Assembly: GCA_032906765.1 (NCBI GenBank)
Contig: JAJTZB010000002.1
Location: forward strand, 62,001-126,000
Source: Nitrososphaerales archaeon
Lineage (GTDB): Archaea; Thermoproteota; Nitrososphaeria; Nitrososphaerales; Gagatemarchaeaceae
Reading direction: 5' to 3'
DNA length: 64,000 bases
Made by a program: the position numbers and the translations under genes. The stretch's first letter is position 1; every line of letters starts with the position of its first letter. Of this stretch, positions 42,372 to 51,871 are shown piece after piece. Under the pieces are notes generated by a model. The model searched no databases. It saw nothing but the letters and a program-made list of their open reading frames with translations, and was not told the DNA's origin.

Positions 42372-43003
42372 CTGAACACGGGCTGAGGCTCGCATCATTT
42401 GACATGGACGGCACAGTCCTGGAGGAGGACAGCAGCTGGGTGGCGCTCCACAAGTTCTTCGGAACTTCACACATGGGCAAGGAGTCGCTGAAGCTGTACA
42501 CCGAAGGCAAGATTGACTACCAGGAGTTCATGCGTCGAGACATAGCAGCGTGGCCCAAGGGGGTGACGCAGGCAGAGGTAGAAGCCATCCTCTCAGGATA
42601 CAAGGTCAGGAGGGAGGCGCCAGCGACCCTCCGCGAGTTGCGCAGGAGGGGAATCGAGCTTGCGCTCGTCACGTCAGGCATAGACATCCTGGCCAAGAAG
42701 GTGGCCGAAGAGCTGGGCATCAAACACTGGGTGGCAAACGGCCTGCGATTCGACGGCCAGGGGCGAATCCTGCCTGAAGGCATCCCTAGGGTGGACCCGA
42801 CGAGGAAGGATGTGGCCTATCTGGCCATGCTTCGATCTCTCCGAATCCCACGCGAAGCCACGATAGCCGTGGGCGACACAATCTACGACCTTGCGTTCCT
42901 AAGGACTGCCAGGCTGGGGTTCATGCTTGCGCACACAACAAGAGTCGACGACCCGAAGATAATCCACATCGAAAAGCTCTCTGACATCTTCGAACACATA
43001 TAG
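42368..43003 (+). CDS. HAD-IB phosphatase, phosphoserine phosphatase-like
   Basis: In this 211-residue protein, motif I is DMDGTVLEEDSSW, motif II is VTSGID and motif IV is GDTIYDLAF. The small helical cap is as in SerB. It may dephosphorylate phosphoserine; the divergence makes the substrate uncertain. The ATG overlaps the argS stop, and the next gene is a serine/alanine-type aminotransferase, which fits serine metabolism. Confidence 0.8.
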   Translation: MTEHGLRLASFDMDGTVLEEDSSWVALHKFFGTSHMGKESLKLYTEGKIDYQEFMRRDIAAWPKGVTQAEVEAILSGYKVRREAPATLRELRRRGIELALVTSGIDILAKKVAEELGIKHWVANGLRFDGQGRILPEGIPRVDPTRKDVAYLAMLRSLRIPREATIAVGDTIYDLAFLRTARLGFMLAHTTRVDDPKIIHIEKLSDIFEHI

Positions 43004-43040
43004 GGAGAACTTTTAATTTCGCTTGCCAGCTCGCGCCGCC

Positions 43041-44180
43041 GTGGACTCGTCCAGCGAGAGCCTCCTGCTTATTCCAGGGCCTACCAACCTTTCCCGGCGC
43101 GTGAGGGAGGCCATGGCCAGACCGCAGATATCCCACATAGGGCCGGAATTCTATTCAGCCTTCAAGGAGACTGTGGCGCTCGCGCGGTATGCGTTCAAGA
43201 ACGAGAAAGGGTTCCAATTCGTCTTCACCGGCTCCGGGACAGTAGGCATGGAGTCCTCTGTCGTCAGCCTGGTCGGCCACGGCGACAGGACCCTCACCGT
43301 GAGCAACGGCTACTTCGGCAAGCGAATGTTGATGCTGAACCAGGTCCACGGTGCGAAGGCGGACGTGCTGGACTACGCCGACGGCCGTCCCGCCGACCCT
43401 GACGACCTCAGGAAGCAGCTCAAGGCGGCCAAGTACAAAGCTGTCTTCGTAACCCACGTCGACACTTCAACCTCCGTCGTCAACCCAATCGGAGAGCTCG
43501 TTGGTGAATGCAAGAAAGCGGGGATCTTCTCCGTGGTTGACTCCGTTTGCGGAGTGGGCGGCGAGGAGCTCGACTTCGACAGGCTGGGCGCGGACATCGC
43601 TTTCACGGCGTCCCAGAAGGCGCTGGCTGGGCCACCTGGGGCGGTGATGGTCGCAGTGTCGGGCCGCGTCCTTGACCACCTCGAGAAGAGAAAGGATTCG
43701 ATCGAGGCTTACTACATGAACCTCCTCAGGTGGAAGCCCATCATGGACGACCCCCGGATGTACCTCGCCACCCCTGCTGTGCAGGTCCTGCTCGCCCTGA
43801 GGGAGGCTCTGAAGGAGACGAAGGAGGAAGGGTTGGAGAACCGTTGGGAGCGCCACAGGGCTCTCGGTCGGGAGACGAGGCAGAGGCTTTCGGCACTCGG
43901 GCTCAACCTAGTCGCTGAAGAGGGATTCAGGTCCGATACGGTCACCTCGTTCTGGGTCAAAGAAGGGACTGCCGGTGGGATTCAGAAAGATCTCGAGGAA
44001 CGGCACAGTATTGTCGTCGCAAGGGGCATATCCGAAGCCCGCGACAAGATGATTCGCATCGGTCACTTCGGCATCCTCACGGTCCAGAGGCTGAAGGCTG
44101 CGCTCGACTCGGTTGAGGAGGTGCTTGTCGAGCATGATGCAGCCAAGTTGAGGGGCGCCCCGCTTGCTAAGCAGCGATAG
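43041..44180 (+). CDS. Class V aminotransferase (serine-pyruvate / alanine-glyoxylate type)
   Basis: From GTG 43041 it encodes 379 residues. It begins LLLIPGPTNLSRRVREAM, and the PLP lysine lies in FTASQKALAGPPG. GSGTVGMESSV is the cofactor-binding loop. It transfers amino groups among alanine, serine and glyoxylate/pyruvate; phosphoserine is possible. A TATA-like CTTTTAAT (43010-43017) places initiation at this GTG rather than TTG 43023. Confidence 0.87.
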   Translation: MDSSSESLLLIPGPTNLSRRVREAMARPQISHIGPEFYSAFKETVALARYAFKNEKGFQFVFTGSGTVGMESSVVSLVGHGDRTLTVSNGYFGKRMLMLNQVHGAKADVLDYADGRPADPDDLRKQLKAAKYKAVFVTHVDTSTSVVNPIGELVGECKKAGIFSVVDSVCGVGGEELDFDRLGADIAFTASQKALAGPPGAVMVAVSGRVLDHLEKRKDSIEAYYMNLLRWKPIMDDPRMYLATPAVQVLLALREALKETKEEGLENRWERHRALGRETRQRLSALGLNLVAEEGFRSDTVTSFWVKEGTAGGIQKDLEERHSIVVARGISEARDKMIRIGHFGILTVQRLKAALDSVEEVLVEHDAAKLRGAPLAKQR

Positions 44181-44247
44181 CCGCAAACGACCGATTTCCC
44201 TTAAACACTTTTAACCAGTCGATGGCTGGTGCGCCCCAGCCCGCTGA

Positions 44248-44320
44248 AGCCCGGTCGTCTAGTGGTCAAGGATGGGGGCCTCTGGAGCCTTCGACCTAGG
44301 TTCGAATCCTAGCCGGGCTA
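44248..44320 (+). tRNA. tRNA-Gln (CTG)
   Basis: A 73-base cloverleaf with acceptor AGCCCGG/CCGGGCT and discriminator A. The anticodon loop is CTCTGGA (anticodon CTG), and the T-arm is CTAGG-TTCGAAT-CCTAG. CCA is not encoded. TATA-like sequence (TTTTAA) lies about 40 bases upstream. Confidence 0.93.
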
Positions 44321-44437
44321 CCTTTTCTGTCGCCAATCCCCGTTCACTCTCATTGCTCTTCCATGAGACATTATCCCACATCTCAAACATGCTCCTGTTC
44401 TCCAACGCTTAAATCCCATTTGAGAGTCCGCGTCGCA

Positions 44438-45379
44438 ATGTCAAACGGCGCTCCGCGCCCGTCTACCGGCATGAACAAGGAACGCGCGAGGTCGGGCCTC
44501 AGCAGGCTGCAGGCTTTCACAGGCGTACTCCTTTTGGCTTCCACGCTGTCTGGGGCGTACCTCCTCTACACTGATGGCTCTCTCTGGCTCCTTGCTGTCT
44601 CGCACGCCCTGGGGCTCGTCTTGATTGTGGCTATTGACGCCGTCCTTGGCCTCATGAATCTCCTTTCTTCGAGGCGCGTCTACCTTCCGACGATCGCTGC
44701 GGCTGTGCTCGCAATCGTCCTCCAACTGGGCGATATCGCGACAGCCCCCCAGTACAACATGACCGTTGCATACTTCGCCTCCTACCTCTTTGGACTCTGG
44801 GCATTCGACCTTCTCTTGGGTCTGCAGGCGGCGATTCTAGTTCTTGGCGCAGTGGGGAGACCGTACGCGGTCTACCTTGCAAGGCGCAAGTCCAGGCGCG
44901 GCAGGGAACTTGACTACAGCCGGCGCGGCTTCTTGAAATCCGTCGTCGCCCTTGCCGGACTAATCGGTGTCGGGGTTGTGCTCGGGTCGGTCAAGCTCCC
45001 TACGGCCACCGGCACTCCAACAACCTCTCAAACGCAGTCCGGTCTTCCGAGCGGCGCAATCGCCAACGTCAACGCGATGAAGCCTGGCTCGCCCGTCTAC
45101 TTTGAGTACCCCGCGGGTTACCCGAACATCTTGACGATCAAGGCTGACGGCTCGCTCGCGGCTCTCAGCATCCTCTGCACGCACGTGTGCTGCGAGTGCG
45201 AATACGTCCAGTCCAACAGCGTCATAGCGTGTCCATGCCACGGCTCTGTCTTCGACCTGGATGGGAACGTACTGACCGGCCCCGCGATCGTGCCGCTACC
45301 ATCCATAAGCTTGAGGACGGACGGGAGCGGAAACGTGTTCCCGACCGGCGTGAGCTCGGCCGGGCCCTGCCAGGTGTGA
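44438..45379 (+). CDS. Membrane-anchored Rieske iron-sulfur protein
   Basis: From ATG 44438 it encodes 313 residues. Four membrane helices (about 25-44, 50-75, 82-100 and 108-140) come first. Residues 161-167, SRRGFLK, are a twin-arginine motif, followed by a fifth hydrophobic stretch. The Rieske domain has CTH (Cys247, His249) and CPCH (Cys265, His268) as [2Fe-2S] ligands. The Fe-S domain is probably outside the cell. Four helices fused ahead of a Tat-like signal is unusual; the protein may dock to a cytochrome b or a terminal oxidase. A TATA-like GCTTAAATC supports a leaderless start. Confidence 0.85.
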   Translation: MSNGAPRPSTGMNKERARSGLSRLQAFTGVLLLASTLSGAYLLYTDGSLWLLAVSHALGLVLIVAIDAVLGLMNLLSSRRVYLPTIAAAVLAIVLQLGDIATAPQYNMTVAYFASYLFGLWAFDLLLGLQAAILVLGAVGRPYAVYLARRKSRRGRELDYSRRGFLKSVVALAGLIGVGVVLGSVKLPTATGTPTTSQTQSGLPSGAIANVNAMKPGSPVYFEYPAGYPNILTIKADGSLAALSILCTHVCCECEYVQSNSVIACPCHGSVFDLDGNVLTGPAIVPLPSISLRTDGSGNVFPTGVSSAGPCQV

Positions 45380-45574
45380 CGCGGACCTGACGAGACCCTT
45401 TCGCTAGTCTGAGGCGAAATTCCTTCTAGGGTCAATCAATGAACTCGGCACAGGCTGGTTGTCTGACGGGCAATCTCGTCTAGGTCCGTGAGCTTCCCCT
45501 TCGGTAGGGAACGGGAGAGAAATATTCAAATAGTGGTTCATATCGGGTTTTCGATTATCGGAGAATAGATATCG
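45380..45574. promoter_or_regulatory. Promoter region of the PadR/ABC operon
   Basis: No gene is seen. The last 80 bases become AT-rich, with TATA-like AGAAATATTCAAATAG. Repeated CGAT/TATCG elements around 45554-45577 end at the padR ATG and may be operator sequence for the regulator. Confidence 0.35.
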
Positions 45575-46024
45575 ATGTGGCTTGATTGGTCGAAGCGGGC
45601 ACACAGAGGCCTTCGGACGTGGATACTCTACATCCTGAAGGACTCCCCCAAGAGCGGCGCAGAGATAATGGACTCGATGGAAGCGATGAGTCAAGGATGG
45701 TGGAGGCCGTCACCGGGCTCGGTCTACCCAATGCTCGAGTCGATGGCCAAGGAAGGCCTAATCAAAGAAGCGGCCGAGAAGGCTGGCGAGAAGAAGAGTG
45801 CTGAGAAGAAATACGAGCTCACCGAAGCTGGGAGTCAAGAGACAGAGTGGCCGTCGCACTTCCGCAGAAGCGAGCCGAGGACGGTGGAGGAGGTCCTTAC
45901 TACGATGTCGAGCTACGTCTCATATCTCGAAGACCTTTCAGGTTCACAGAAGGCGAAGCTGGAGCAGAACGCGGACAGAATCAGGCAGCTCGGCTCTCGC
46001 CTGGCGAAGCTAGGAGTGGACTAG
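45575..46024 (+). CDS. PadR family transcriptional regulator
   Basis: This 149-residue protein has an N-terminal winged helix (TWILYILKDSPKSGAEIMDS, PGSVYPMLESMAKEGLIKEA, KKYELTEAGSQ) and a C-terminal helical dimerisation region. PadR proteins commonly repress the exporters encoded next to them. The ABC ATPase begins one base after its stop. Confidence 0.9.
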   Translation: MWLDWSKRAHRGLRTWILYILKDSPKSGAEIMDSMEAMSQGWWRPSPGSVYPMLESMAKEGLIKEAAEKAGEKKSAEKKYELTEAGSQETEWPSHFRRSEPRTVEEVLTTMSSYVSYLEDLSGSQKAKLEQNADRIRQLGSRLAKLGVD

Positions 46025-46025
46025 G

Positions 46026-47036
46026 ATGAGCGGCAACGGTTCAATCATAGAGGTCAAAGACCTGACTAGGGTGTTCAACGAGCACCTGAAGGCAGTGGAC
46101 GGCGTCTCGTTCGAAGTCAAGGAGAGGGAAATCTTCGGATTCCTCGGCCCCAACGGCGCGGGCAAGACAACGACAATCAAAATGCTCACAACGTTGCTCA
46201 AGCCTACATCCGGCACTGCGACAGTCTGCGGTTACGACGTCTCCCACCACTCGAGCGACGTCAGGGCCTCTGTCGGGATTGTTCCCCAAGAGTACACCGC
46301 CGACGAGGACATGACCGGGAGGCAGAACATCACCTTCGCGGCCGACCTCTACGGCATTCCGAAGGGTGTCTCCAAGGACCGGGCGGTGGAGCTGCTGACT
46401 ATGGTCGGACTGACCGAAGCGGCCGACAGAAAGGTCATGACCTACTCTGGAGGCATGAGGAGAAGGCTGGAGATCGCCACCGGGCTGGTCAACCATCCGA
46501 AGCTGCTCTTCCTGGACGAGCCTACGCTGGGGCTCGATGTGCAGACCAGGACTGCTGTATGGGAGTACATTCAGAAGCTGAAGAAAGACTACGGGATGAC
46601 GCTATTCATGACAACGCACTACTTGGAGGAGGCTGACGGCGTCTGCGATAGGATCGCGATAATCGACCACGGCAAGATAATCAAGATCGGGACCCCCGTG
46701 GAATTGAAGGCGAGCCTCGGTGGAGACGTCATCGAGCTCGGAATCAAAGAGGCAGGTGAGGATCTGACACCGATGATAATGCAGACCAGCGGAGTCAAGG
46801 AGGTCAAGAAAACGAATAGCGACTACAGGATCAAGGCCAAGCTTGGCGAGGAGACCGCACCGAGGATAATCGACGCCATCAGGGCGAAGGGATACCACGT
46901 GTCGAAGATTTCCGTCACCAAGCCGAGCATGGACCAAGTCTATCTCGAGTACACAGGCAAGTCAATAAGGGACGAGGAAGCCAGCAGGGCAGAGATGTTC
47001 ACCCAGCGGGTAACCATGCGGAGGGCGAGGTCATAG
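46026..47036 (+). CDS. ABC transporter ATPase (DrrA-like drug exporter type)
   Basis: This 336-residue protein has Walker A GPNGAGKTTT, Q-loop VGIVPQE, signature YSGGMRRRLEIA, Walker B LLFLDEP and the H-loop in TTHYLEEAD. The C-terminal extension (about 230-336) is typical of DrrA/CcmA-like exporters. It is coupled to the permease through a TAGTG overlap. Confidence 0.93.
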   Translation: MSGNGSIIEVKDLTRVFNEHLKAVDGVSFEVKEREIFGFLGPNGAGKTTTIKMLTTLLKPTSGTATVCGYDVSHHSSDVRASVGIVPQEYTADEDMTGRQNITFAADLYGIPKGVSKDRAVELLTMVGLTEAADRKVMTYSGGMRRRLEIATGLVNHPKLLFLDEPTLGLDVQTRTAVWEYIQKLKKDYGMTLFMTTHYLEEADGVCDRIAIIDHGKIIKIGTPVELKASLGGDVIELGIKEAGEDLTPMIMQTSGVKEVKKTNSDYRIKAKLGEETAPRIIDAIRAKGYHVSKISVTKPSMDQVYLEYTGKSIRDEEASRAEMFTQRVTMRRARS

Positions 47037-47995
47037 TGGCGGACGAGCTGGGTGAGAAGACAGCCGCCGAGCGTCGCTCGAGGGCGACCGCCGCGGGCAC
47101 TGAAGGGTCGCAGCCGACCCAATGGGGCAGCGAGCGCGTCAACCGAAGCACGATGCACGGTCTCTGGGCGCTCACAAACAGGGAGCTCCAGAAGTGGTAC
47201 AAGGTTCCGGTGCTGCTCCTCATGTCTCTCATCCAGCCGATCATCTGGCTTGGGCTATTCGGCAAGGCGATGAACTTCGGCGCCATCTTCTCAGGCGGGT
47301 CCTTCAACATACCCGGGCTCAACATCCCGAAGCAGGTCCTCGACAGCCTCTCCAGCACAATCATGCAGAGCACTTTCGGGACGACCGACTACTTCTCGTT
47401 CCTGGCCGTTGGAATGCTAGCCTTCGTGTGTCTCTTCACTGCAATGTTCAGCGGAATGTCAATACTCTGGGACAGGAGGCTTGGCTTTCTAGACAAGGTA
47501 CTCAGCACTCCTGTGTCCCGAGGAACCATCATCATGGGCAAGGTGCTCTCGAGCGTCGTCCGCTCTCTCGCGCAGGCGGCTGTCGTGCTTCTGATAGCAA
47601 TCCCTCTGGGACTGGACCTCGGCAAGATCACACTCTTCGGTGTTCTGGGAACCTTCGCAGCCATGTTCCTCATGACCCTCGGCTTCTCCGCTCTCTTCCT
47701 CACTCTCGCGCTGAGGTCGACCGACTGGCAGTCACAGATGGCAATCATGAACCTACTGAACCTGCCTCTCCTGTTCGGGAGCAACGCACTCTTCCCTTCC
47801 AAGCTCATGCCCGACTGGTTGCAGGCGTTCGTAAGCATCAACCCAATCAGTTACGCCACGGATGCCGGGAGGCAGCTGCTCCTCGGCACAACAGGATTCG
47901 CTTCTCTAGGTTTCGACTTCGCCTACCTCGCTGGCTTCGCCATCCTGTTGTCAGCACTAGGCGTGTTCCTATCCTGGAAGCTTCTGACAAAGTAG
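47036..47995 (+). CDS. ABC-2 type transporter permease (DrrB-like)
   Basis: From GTG 47036 it encodes 319 residues. After a charged N-terminus of about 40 residues, six membrane helices follow the ABC-2 layout, including VNRSTMHGLWALTNRELQKW before the first helix and MNLLNLPLLFGSNALFP. It works with the preceding ATPase to export an unknown compound. Confidence 0.9.
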   Translation: MADELGEKTAAERRSRATAAGTEGSQPTQWGSERVNRSTMHGLWALTNRELQKWYKVPVLLLMSLIQPIIWLGLFGKAMNFGAIFSGGSFNIPGLNIPKQVLDSLSSTIMQSTFGTTDYFSFLAVGMLAFVCLFTAMFSGMSILWDRRLGFLDKVLSTPVSRGTIIMGKVLSSVVRSLAQAAVVLLIAIPLGLDLGKITLFGVLGTFAAMFLMTLGFSALFLTLALRSTDWQSQMAIMNLLNLPLLFGSNALFPSKLMPDWLQAFVSINPISYATDAGRQLLLGTTGFASLGFDFAYLAGFAILLSALGVFLSWKLLTK

Positions 47996-48072
47996 TAGCT
48001 CTCTTATCCCGTGAAGCAGGGGTCATTTCATTCAAGGCAACTCTTTGCGCAGGCGGCGCGGACGCGACCGAG

Positions 48073-48825
48073 TCACTTTTGGAAGATTATGCGCTTCAGT
48101 TGTTCCGCCATCTTCAGCGGATCGCTGTTCTGCCAGACGTTCCTTCCCACTGCAAGTCCGGTCGCACCAGCTTCCATTACACCCTTCACCTGCTGCAGGA
48201 ACGCATCGTCCGTGGGCGCCTTGGGGCCCCCTGACATGAAGACATGCACCCCGGCCGCGGACTTCACGGCCCATGCGAATGTGGCGCTTTCCCCGGTGTA
48301 CTTGATCTTCACAGCGTCTGCACCGAGCTCCAACCCCGTCCTGGCGGCGTAAGCAACTATCTCCTTCGACGTGTCGTTCTGCACAGCCGCTCCCCTGGGA
48401 TAAATCCAAGCGATAGCTGCGATGCCCCTCTTGTGGGCATCCTCCTGAATCCTGCCGAACTCTGAGAGCATCTCAGCCTCAAATCCGCTCCCGAGATAGA
48501 TGGTATAGCCGACAGCCTTGGCCCCGAGGGAAACGGCGTGCTCCACAGAGCAGACCTGCCTTGAAATCGGTTCTCCCTTCGGGAGACTCGTCTTGCCGTT
48601 CACCTTGACTATCAGCGGGACCTTTCCGTCGTAGAACCTTTCGGCGACTCCCTTCTGGAAGACGACACCGTTGAACCCGCCCTTCGCCGCGATCTCCATG
48701 ATGGAGGAGGGGTCCACGTTCCTGTCGTCGAAGTCTGTCGAGGGACCATGTTCGAGGCCTTGGTCGTACGCGAGTAGGATGCTCTTCCCTCCCTTGAGGA
48801 ATGGGGCCATCCTGTCCTGTTTCAT
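48073..48825 (-). CDS. Archaeal class I fructose-bisphosphate aldolase (DhnA family)
   Basis: This 250-residue TIM barrel begins KSILLAYDQGLEHGP, with the Schiff-base lysine in ADAVKIKYTG and the phosphate loop FMSGGPKAPT. It cleaves or forms fructose 1,6-bisphosphate. It is divergent from the FBPase gene, indicating gluconeogenic use. Other DhnA-family aldolases are possible. Confidence 0.88.
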   Translation of the reverse strand: MKQDRMAPFLKGGKSILLAYDQGLEHGPSTDFDDRNVDPSSIMEIAAKGGFNGVVFQKGVAERFYDGKVPLIVKVNGKTSLPKGEPISRQVCSVEHAVSLGAKAVGYTIYLGSGFEAEMLSEFGRIQEDAHKRGIAAIAWIYPRGAAVQNDTSKEIVAYAARTGLELGADAVKIKYTGESATFAWAVKSAAGVHVFMSGGPKAPTDDAFLQQVKGVMEAGATGLAVGRNVWQNSDPLKMAEQLKRIIFQK

Positions 48826-48919
48826 CTGCGGCGCAACGAAGCCCTTCCGTATTTAACGGTGTCCCGTTCCTGAGCATCACGCCTAAAAGCTGCCCATCTG
48901 CAACCGAAACTCGGCGCCA

Positions 48920-49816
48920 TTGAAGCTCGAGGAATTCCTTCTGTTGAACGCGTCTGAACCGCTCTCGAAGATCACATCTGCCGTGGCAGCTTCAAGCGTC
49001 AAGGTCTGGGAGGGCATCCCGTCCAACTTGGGGTTGCTCGCGGCGGTCAACCCGTCGGGCGAGAAGCAGAAAGAAATAGACGTCTTCTCAAACGGCGTCT
49101 TCACGGAATCACTCCTCGCCTCGGGCGCAGTCTCCGAGGTTGCGTCCGAGGAGATGGCTGAGCCCGCGAAGGGGGACGGGGAGGTGAGCGTTGCGATGGA
49201 CCCACTCGACGGCAGCTCGAACGTGGGGACGAACAACCCAGTCGGCAGCATCTTCGGTTTCTACTCGCGCGCTCTACCCTGCTCCGGTCGGTTCCTCCTG
49301 GGAGCGTTGTTCGTGACCTACGGAGGGATGCTGACTCTCACTCTGTCCTTCGGGAAGGGAACCCACAGATTCGTTGCGGTCAGACACGGGTCGGCATTCT
49401 CTTACGAGCTTCTTGACTCGAAGATTCGCATCCCAGAGGAGGGTGGCGTTTACGGGTTCGGCGGCCGACGGAGGGATTGGGTCCCTTCTGTCCAGAGATT
49501 CGTCGACTCGCTCGAAGAAAGGGGCCTGAAGATGAGATACTGCGGGACCTTCGTCGGCGACTACAATCAGGTCCTCGCCCACGGCGGTATCTTCGCTTAC
49601 CCTGCCCTCAGAGGTAGGCCGCAGGGCAAGCTGAGGGTCCTCTACGAAACCGCGCCTATGGCCTTCATCACCCAGCAAGCGGGGGGTTATGCGACGGACG
49701 GCCGAAGGGACCTCCTTGACGTCGAGCCCAAGTCCCTTTCAGAGCCCTCTCCTGTCTACCTCGGAAGTGCCCCACTGGCACGTGAGGTGGAACGCATGTT
49801 GTCGGCCGCGATGTGA
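48920..49816 (+). CDS. fbp: Class I fructose-1,6-bisphosphatase
   Basis: This 298-residue protein has the metal-binding DPLDGSSNVGTNNPVG, GTFVGDYNQVL, and the C-terminal KLRVLYETAPMAFITQQAGG of class I FBPases. It releases fructose 6-phosphate in gluconeogenesis. Most archaea use the bifunctional FBP aldolase/phosphatase, so this class suggests bacterial-type ancestry. The start is TTG 48920, with a TATA-like GCCTAAAAG about 35 bases upstream. Confidence 0.92.
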   Translation: MKLEEFLLLNASEPLSKITSAVAASSVKVWEGIPSNLGLLAAVNPSGEKQKEIDVFSNGVFTESLLASGAVSEVASEEMAEPAKGDGEVSVAMDPLDGSSNVGTNNPVGSIFGFYSRALPCSGRFLLGALFVTYGGMLTLTLSFGKGTHRFVAVRHGSAFSYELLDSKIRIPEEGGVYGFGGRRRDWVPSVQRFVDSLEERGLKMRYCGTFVGDYNQVLAHGGIFAYPALRGRPQGKLRVLYETAPMAFITQQAGGYATDGRRDLLDVEPKSLSEPSPVYLGSAPLAREVERMLSAAM

Positions 49817-49823
49817 ATGCGCC

Positions 49824-51077
49824 CTACGGCCAGATGCCGAGAGTCCTTATCGCGTCTGCCACTCTGCCAACGCCGACGACAAGCGCGCCCGTCCTCATGG
49901 TTGTGCTGTGCTTGTTGGCCGTGGCATGGACGTCTCTGAAGGCTCCTGTAATCTTGGCCTCTAGCTTCGTGTTGACCTCCTCCTCGGTCCACCTGACTCT
50001 GTCCAAGTTCTGGACCCACTCCAGGTAGCTCACGATCACTCCGCCCGAGTTCGCGAGCACGTCCGGGATGAGGAAGACGCCGTTCTTCTCGAAGACCTTG
50101 TCTGCCTCCGGGGTGGTTGGGCCGTTTGCGCACTCCGCTATCATCTTCGCCTTGATGCCCTTCGCCACGTCCGGCGTGATGGTGTTCTCGAGAGCGGCTG
50201 GGCAGAGGATGTCCACGTCGAACTGCAGTAGCTCGCGGTCGGAGATCTGCTGCGTTCCCGGCATCCCGACCACGGAGCCGTTCTTCTCCTTGAACTGCAG
50301 GAGTTTCTTCGCGTCAATCCCCGCCTTGCTCATGACTCCCCCCCTGGAGTCGCTAGCGGCGACCATCTTTGCCCCGTATCCTTGCAGGATGTCTGCGTAG
50401 TTGGCGCCTGCGTTCCCGTACCCTTCCACCGCGAATGTTGACCTCTTGAGGTCCATCTTCTTCACCTTGGCGGCCTCCACGGTGCAGAACACTGCCCCCC
50501 TGCCGGTGGCTGTGTCCCTCCCCAGAGACCCTCCGATGGCAACTGGCTTGCCCGTGACCACTTCGGGCACCATGTATCCCTTCAAAGCGCTGTAGGTGTC
50601 GACTATCCAGGCCATGATCTGAGCGTTCGTGTAGACGTCAGGAGCCGGGATGTCCCTGTAGGGTCCGATGAAGTCCGCGATCGCGGCCGTGTAGCGCCTG
50701 GTCATCCTCTCGATCTCTCCCTGTGACATGTGCTTCGGGTCGCAAATGATTCCGCCCTTTGCGCCGCCGAATGGTATGTCAGCGATGCTGCACTTCCAGG
50801 TCATCCAGGCGGCTAGCGCCTTGACCTCGTCGAGCGAGACGTTCGGGTGGTACCTGATTCCGCCCTTCGATGGCCCCCTGGCGTCGCTGTACTGCACTCT
50901 GTACCCAGTGAAGACCTTCGTTTCGCCGCCGTCCATCCTAACGGGTAAGGAAACGGTGACCTCGCGCTTCGGGTGCGCGAGCATCTGATGGATTCCGTCT
51001 TCAAGCTTCAGATACTCGGCAGCAATCCTAAGCTGCTCGAGAGCATTATCGAACGCGCTAGTCTCCAAGTGACTCAT
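49824..51077 (-). CDS. gdhA: Glutamate dehydrogenase
   Basis: This 417-residue protein has the catalytic lysine region GGAKGGIICDP, PAPDVYTNAQIMAW, the nucleotide motif VEGYGNAGANYADIL and NSGGVIVSYLEWVQN. It interconverts glutamate with 2-oxoglutarate and ammonium. NAD versus NADP preference is not resolved. Confidence 0.96.
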   Translation of the reverse strand: MSHLETSAFDNALEQLRIAAEYLKLEDGIHQMLAHPKREVTVSLPVRMDGGETKVFTGYRVQYSDARGPSKGGIRYHPNVSLDEVKALAAWMTWKCSIADIPFGGAKGGIICDPKHMSQGEIERMTRRYTAAIADFIGPYRDIPAPDVYTNAQIMAWIVDTYSALKGYMVPEVVTGKPVAIGGSLGRDTATGRGAVFCTVEAAKVKKMDLKRSTFAVEGYGNAGANYADILQGYGAKMVAASDSRGGVMSKAGIDAKKLLQFKEKNGSVVGMPGTQQISDRELLQFDVDILCPAALENTITPDVAKGIKAKMIAECANGPTTPEADKVFEKNGVFLIPDVLANSGGVIVSYLEWVQNLDRVRWTEEEVNTKLEAKITGAFRDVHATANKHSTTMRTGALVVGVGRVADAIRTLGIWP

Positions 51078-51121
51078 GTGACCGCCCGCTTTCGTAGTTT
51101 ATTTACGGGTTTCCGTATTTC

Positions 51122-51787
51122 TCAACATAGAGAACGAGCAAGTTCTCGAATCTTGGCCGCCCAGTTGAGGTCCTTCACGACGCTGCTTGCGACGAGGACA
51201 CCGTCGGCTCCGAGTTCCACGGCCCTCCTCACATCGTCCCCGCTCACTATCCCGGCGCCACACAGGATCTTCCCCCTGTAGCCAGCGCTCCTGGCGGCTG
51301 CGACCGTGTTGCTTACTAGCCGGGGCTTCGCTGTCGAGACCGCCACTCCTGACCCGATGAGGGCGGGCGGTTCAACTGCAATGTACTCCGTCTTCAGCCC
51401 CGCAAGCGACGCGGCCTCAGTGCTGCTCCTCGCGCAGAGGCAAACATCGAGGCGCAGTTTCTTTAGTCGAGGGACGAGAGTCTCTATCGCTATACGCGGC
51501 AGCCGAGATTCACTGTGGTTGAGTATCGTTCCTGTCGCGCCCGCCCCCTTCACGGCCTCGGGCAGGACTGACCCAGTGGTCTTGTCTCCGACAACGCTTG
51601 CGACCGATTGACTGAACACTCCTATCTCGACTTTCGAGGCTACTAGCGCGAGCATCGGGTTTGGCGGAGCCACGATGACCTCAACATCGAGGTCAGCGGC
51701 CACCTTTGCGGCAGTCTTCGCAAGCTTCACGGAGCCGGCGCCGAGCGCTTGGGGATAGTTCTTGAAGTTGATTATCAGAGTCCTCAT
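51122..51787 (-). CDS. tpiA: Triosephosphate isomerase (archaeal short form)
   Basis: This 221-residue protein has NFKNYPQA with catalytic Lys, LNHSESR with His, AVEPPALIGSG with Glu and GAGIVSGDDVRRAVELGADG as the phosphate loop. It completes the lower gluconeogenic steps with the aldolase and FBPase nearby. Confidence 0.95.
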   Translation of the reverse strand: MRTLIINFKNYPQALGAGSVKLAKTAAKVAADLDVEVIVAPPNPMLALVASKVEIGVFSQSVASVVGDKTTGSVLPEAVKGAGATGTILNHSESRLPRIAIETLVPRLKKLRLDVCLCARSSTEAASLAGLKTEYIAVEPPALIGSGVAVSTAKPRLVSNTVAAARSAGYRGKILCGAGIVSGDDVRRAVELGADGVLVASSVVKDLNWAAKIRELARSLC

Positions 51788-51871
51788 GGGTAGTGCGCGT
51801 AGGGGAGGCGCGTAACTGACTTAAAGAGTGGGCTGGACTTGTCTCCGGCGAAGAAGCGTCAGTGGCGACTT

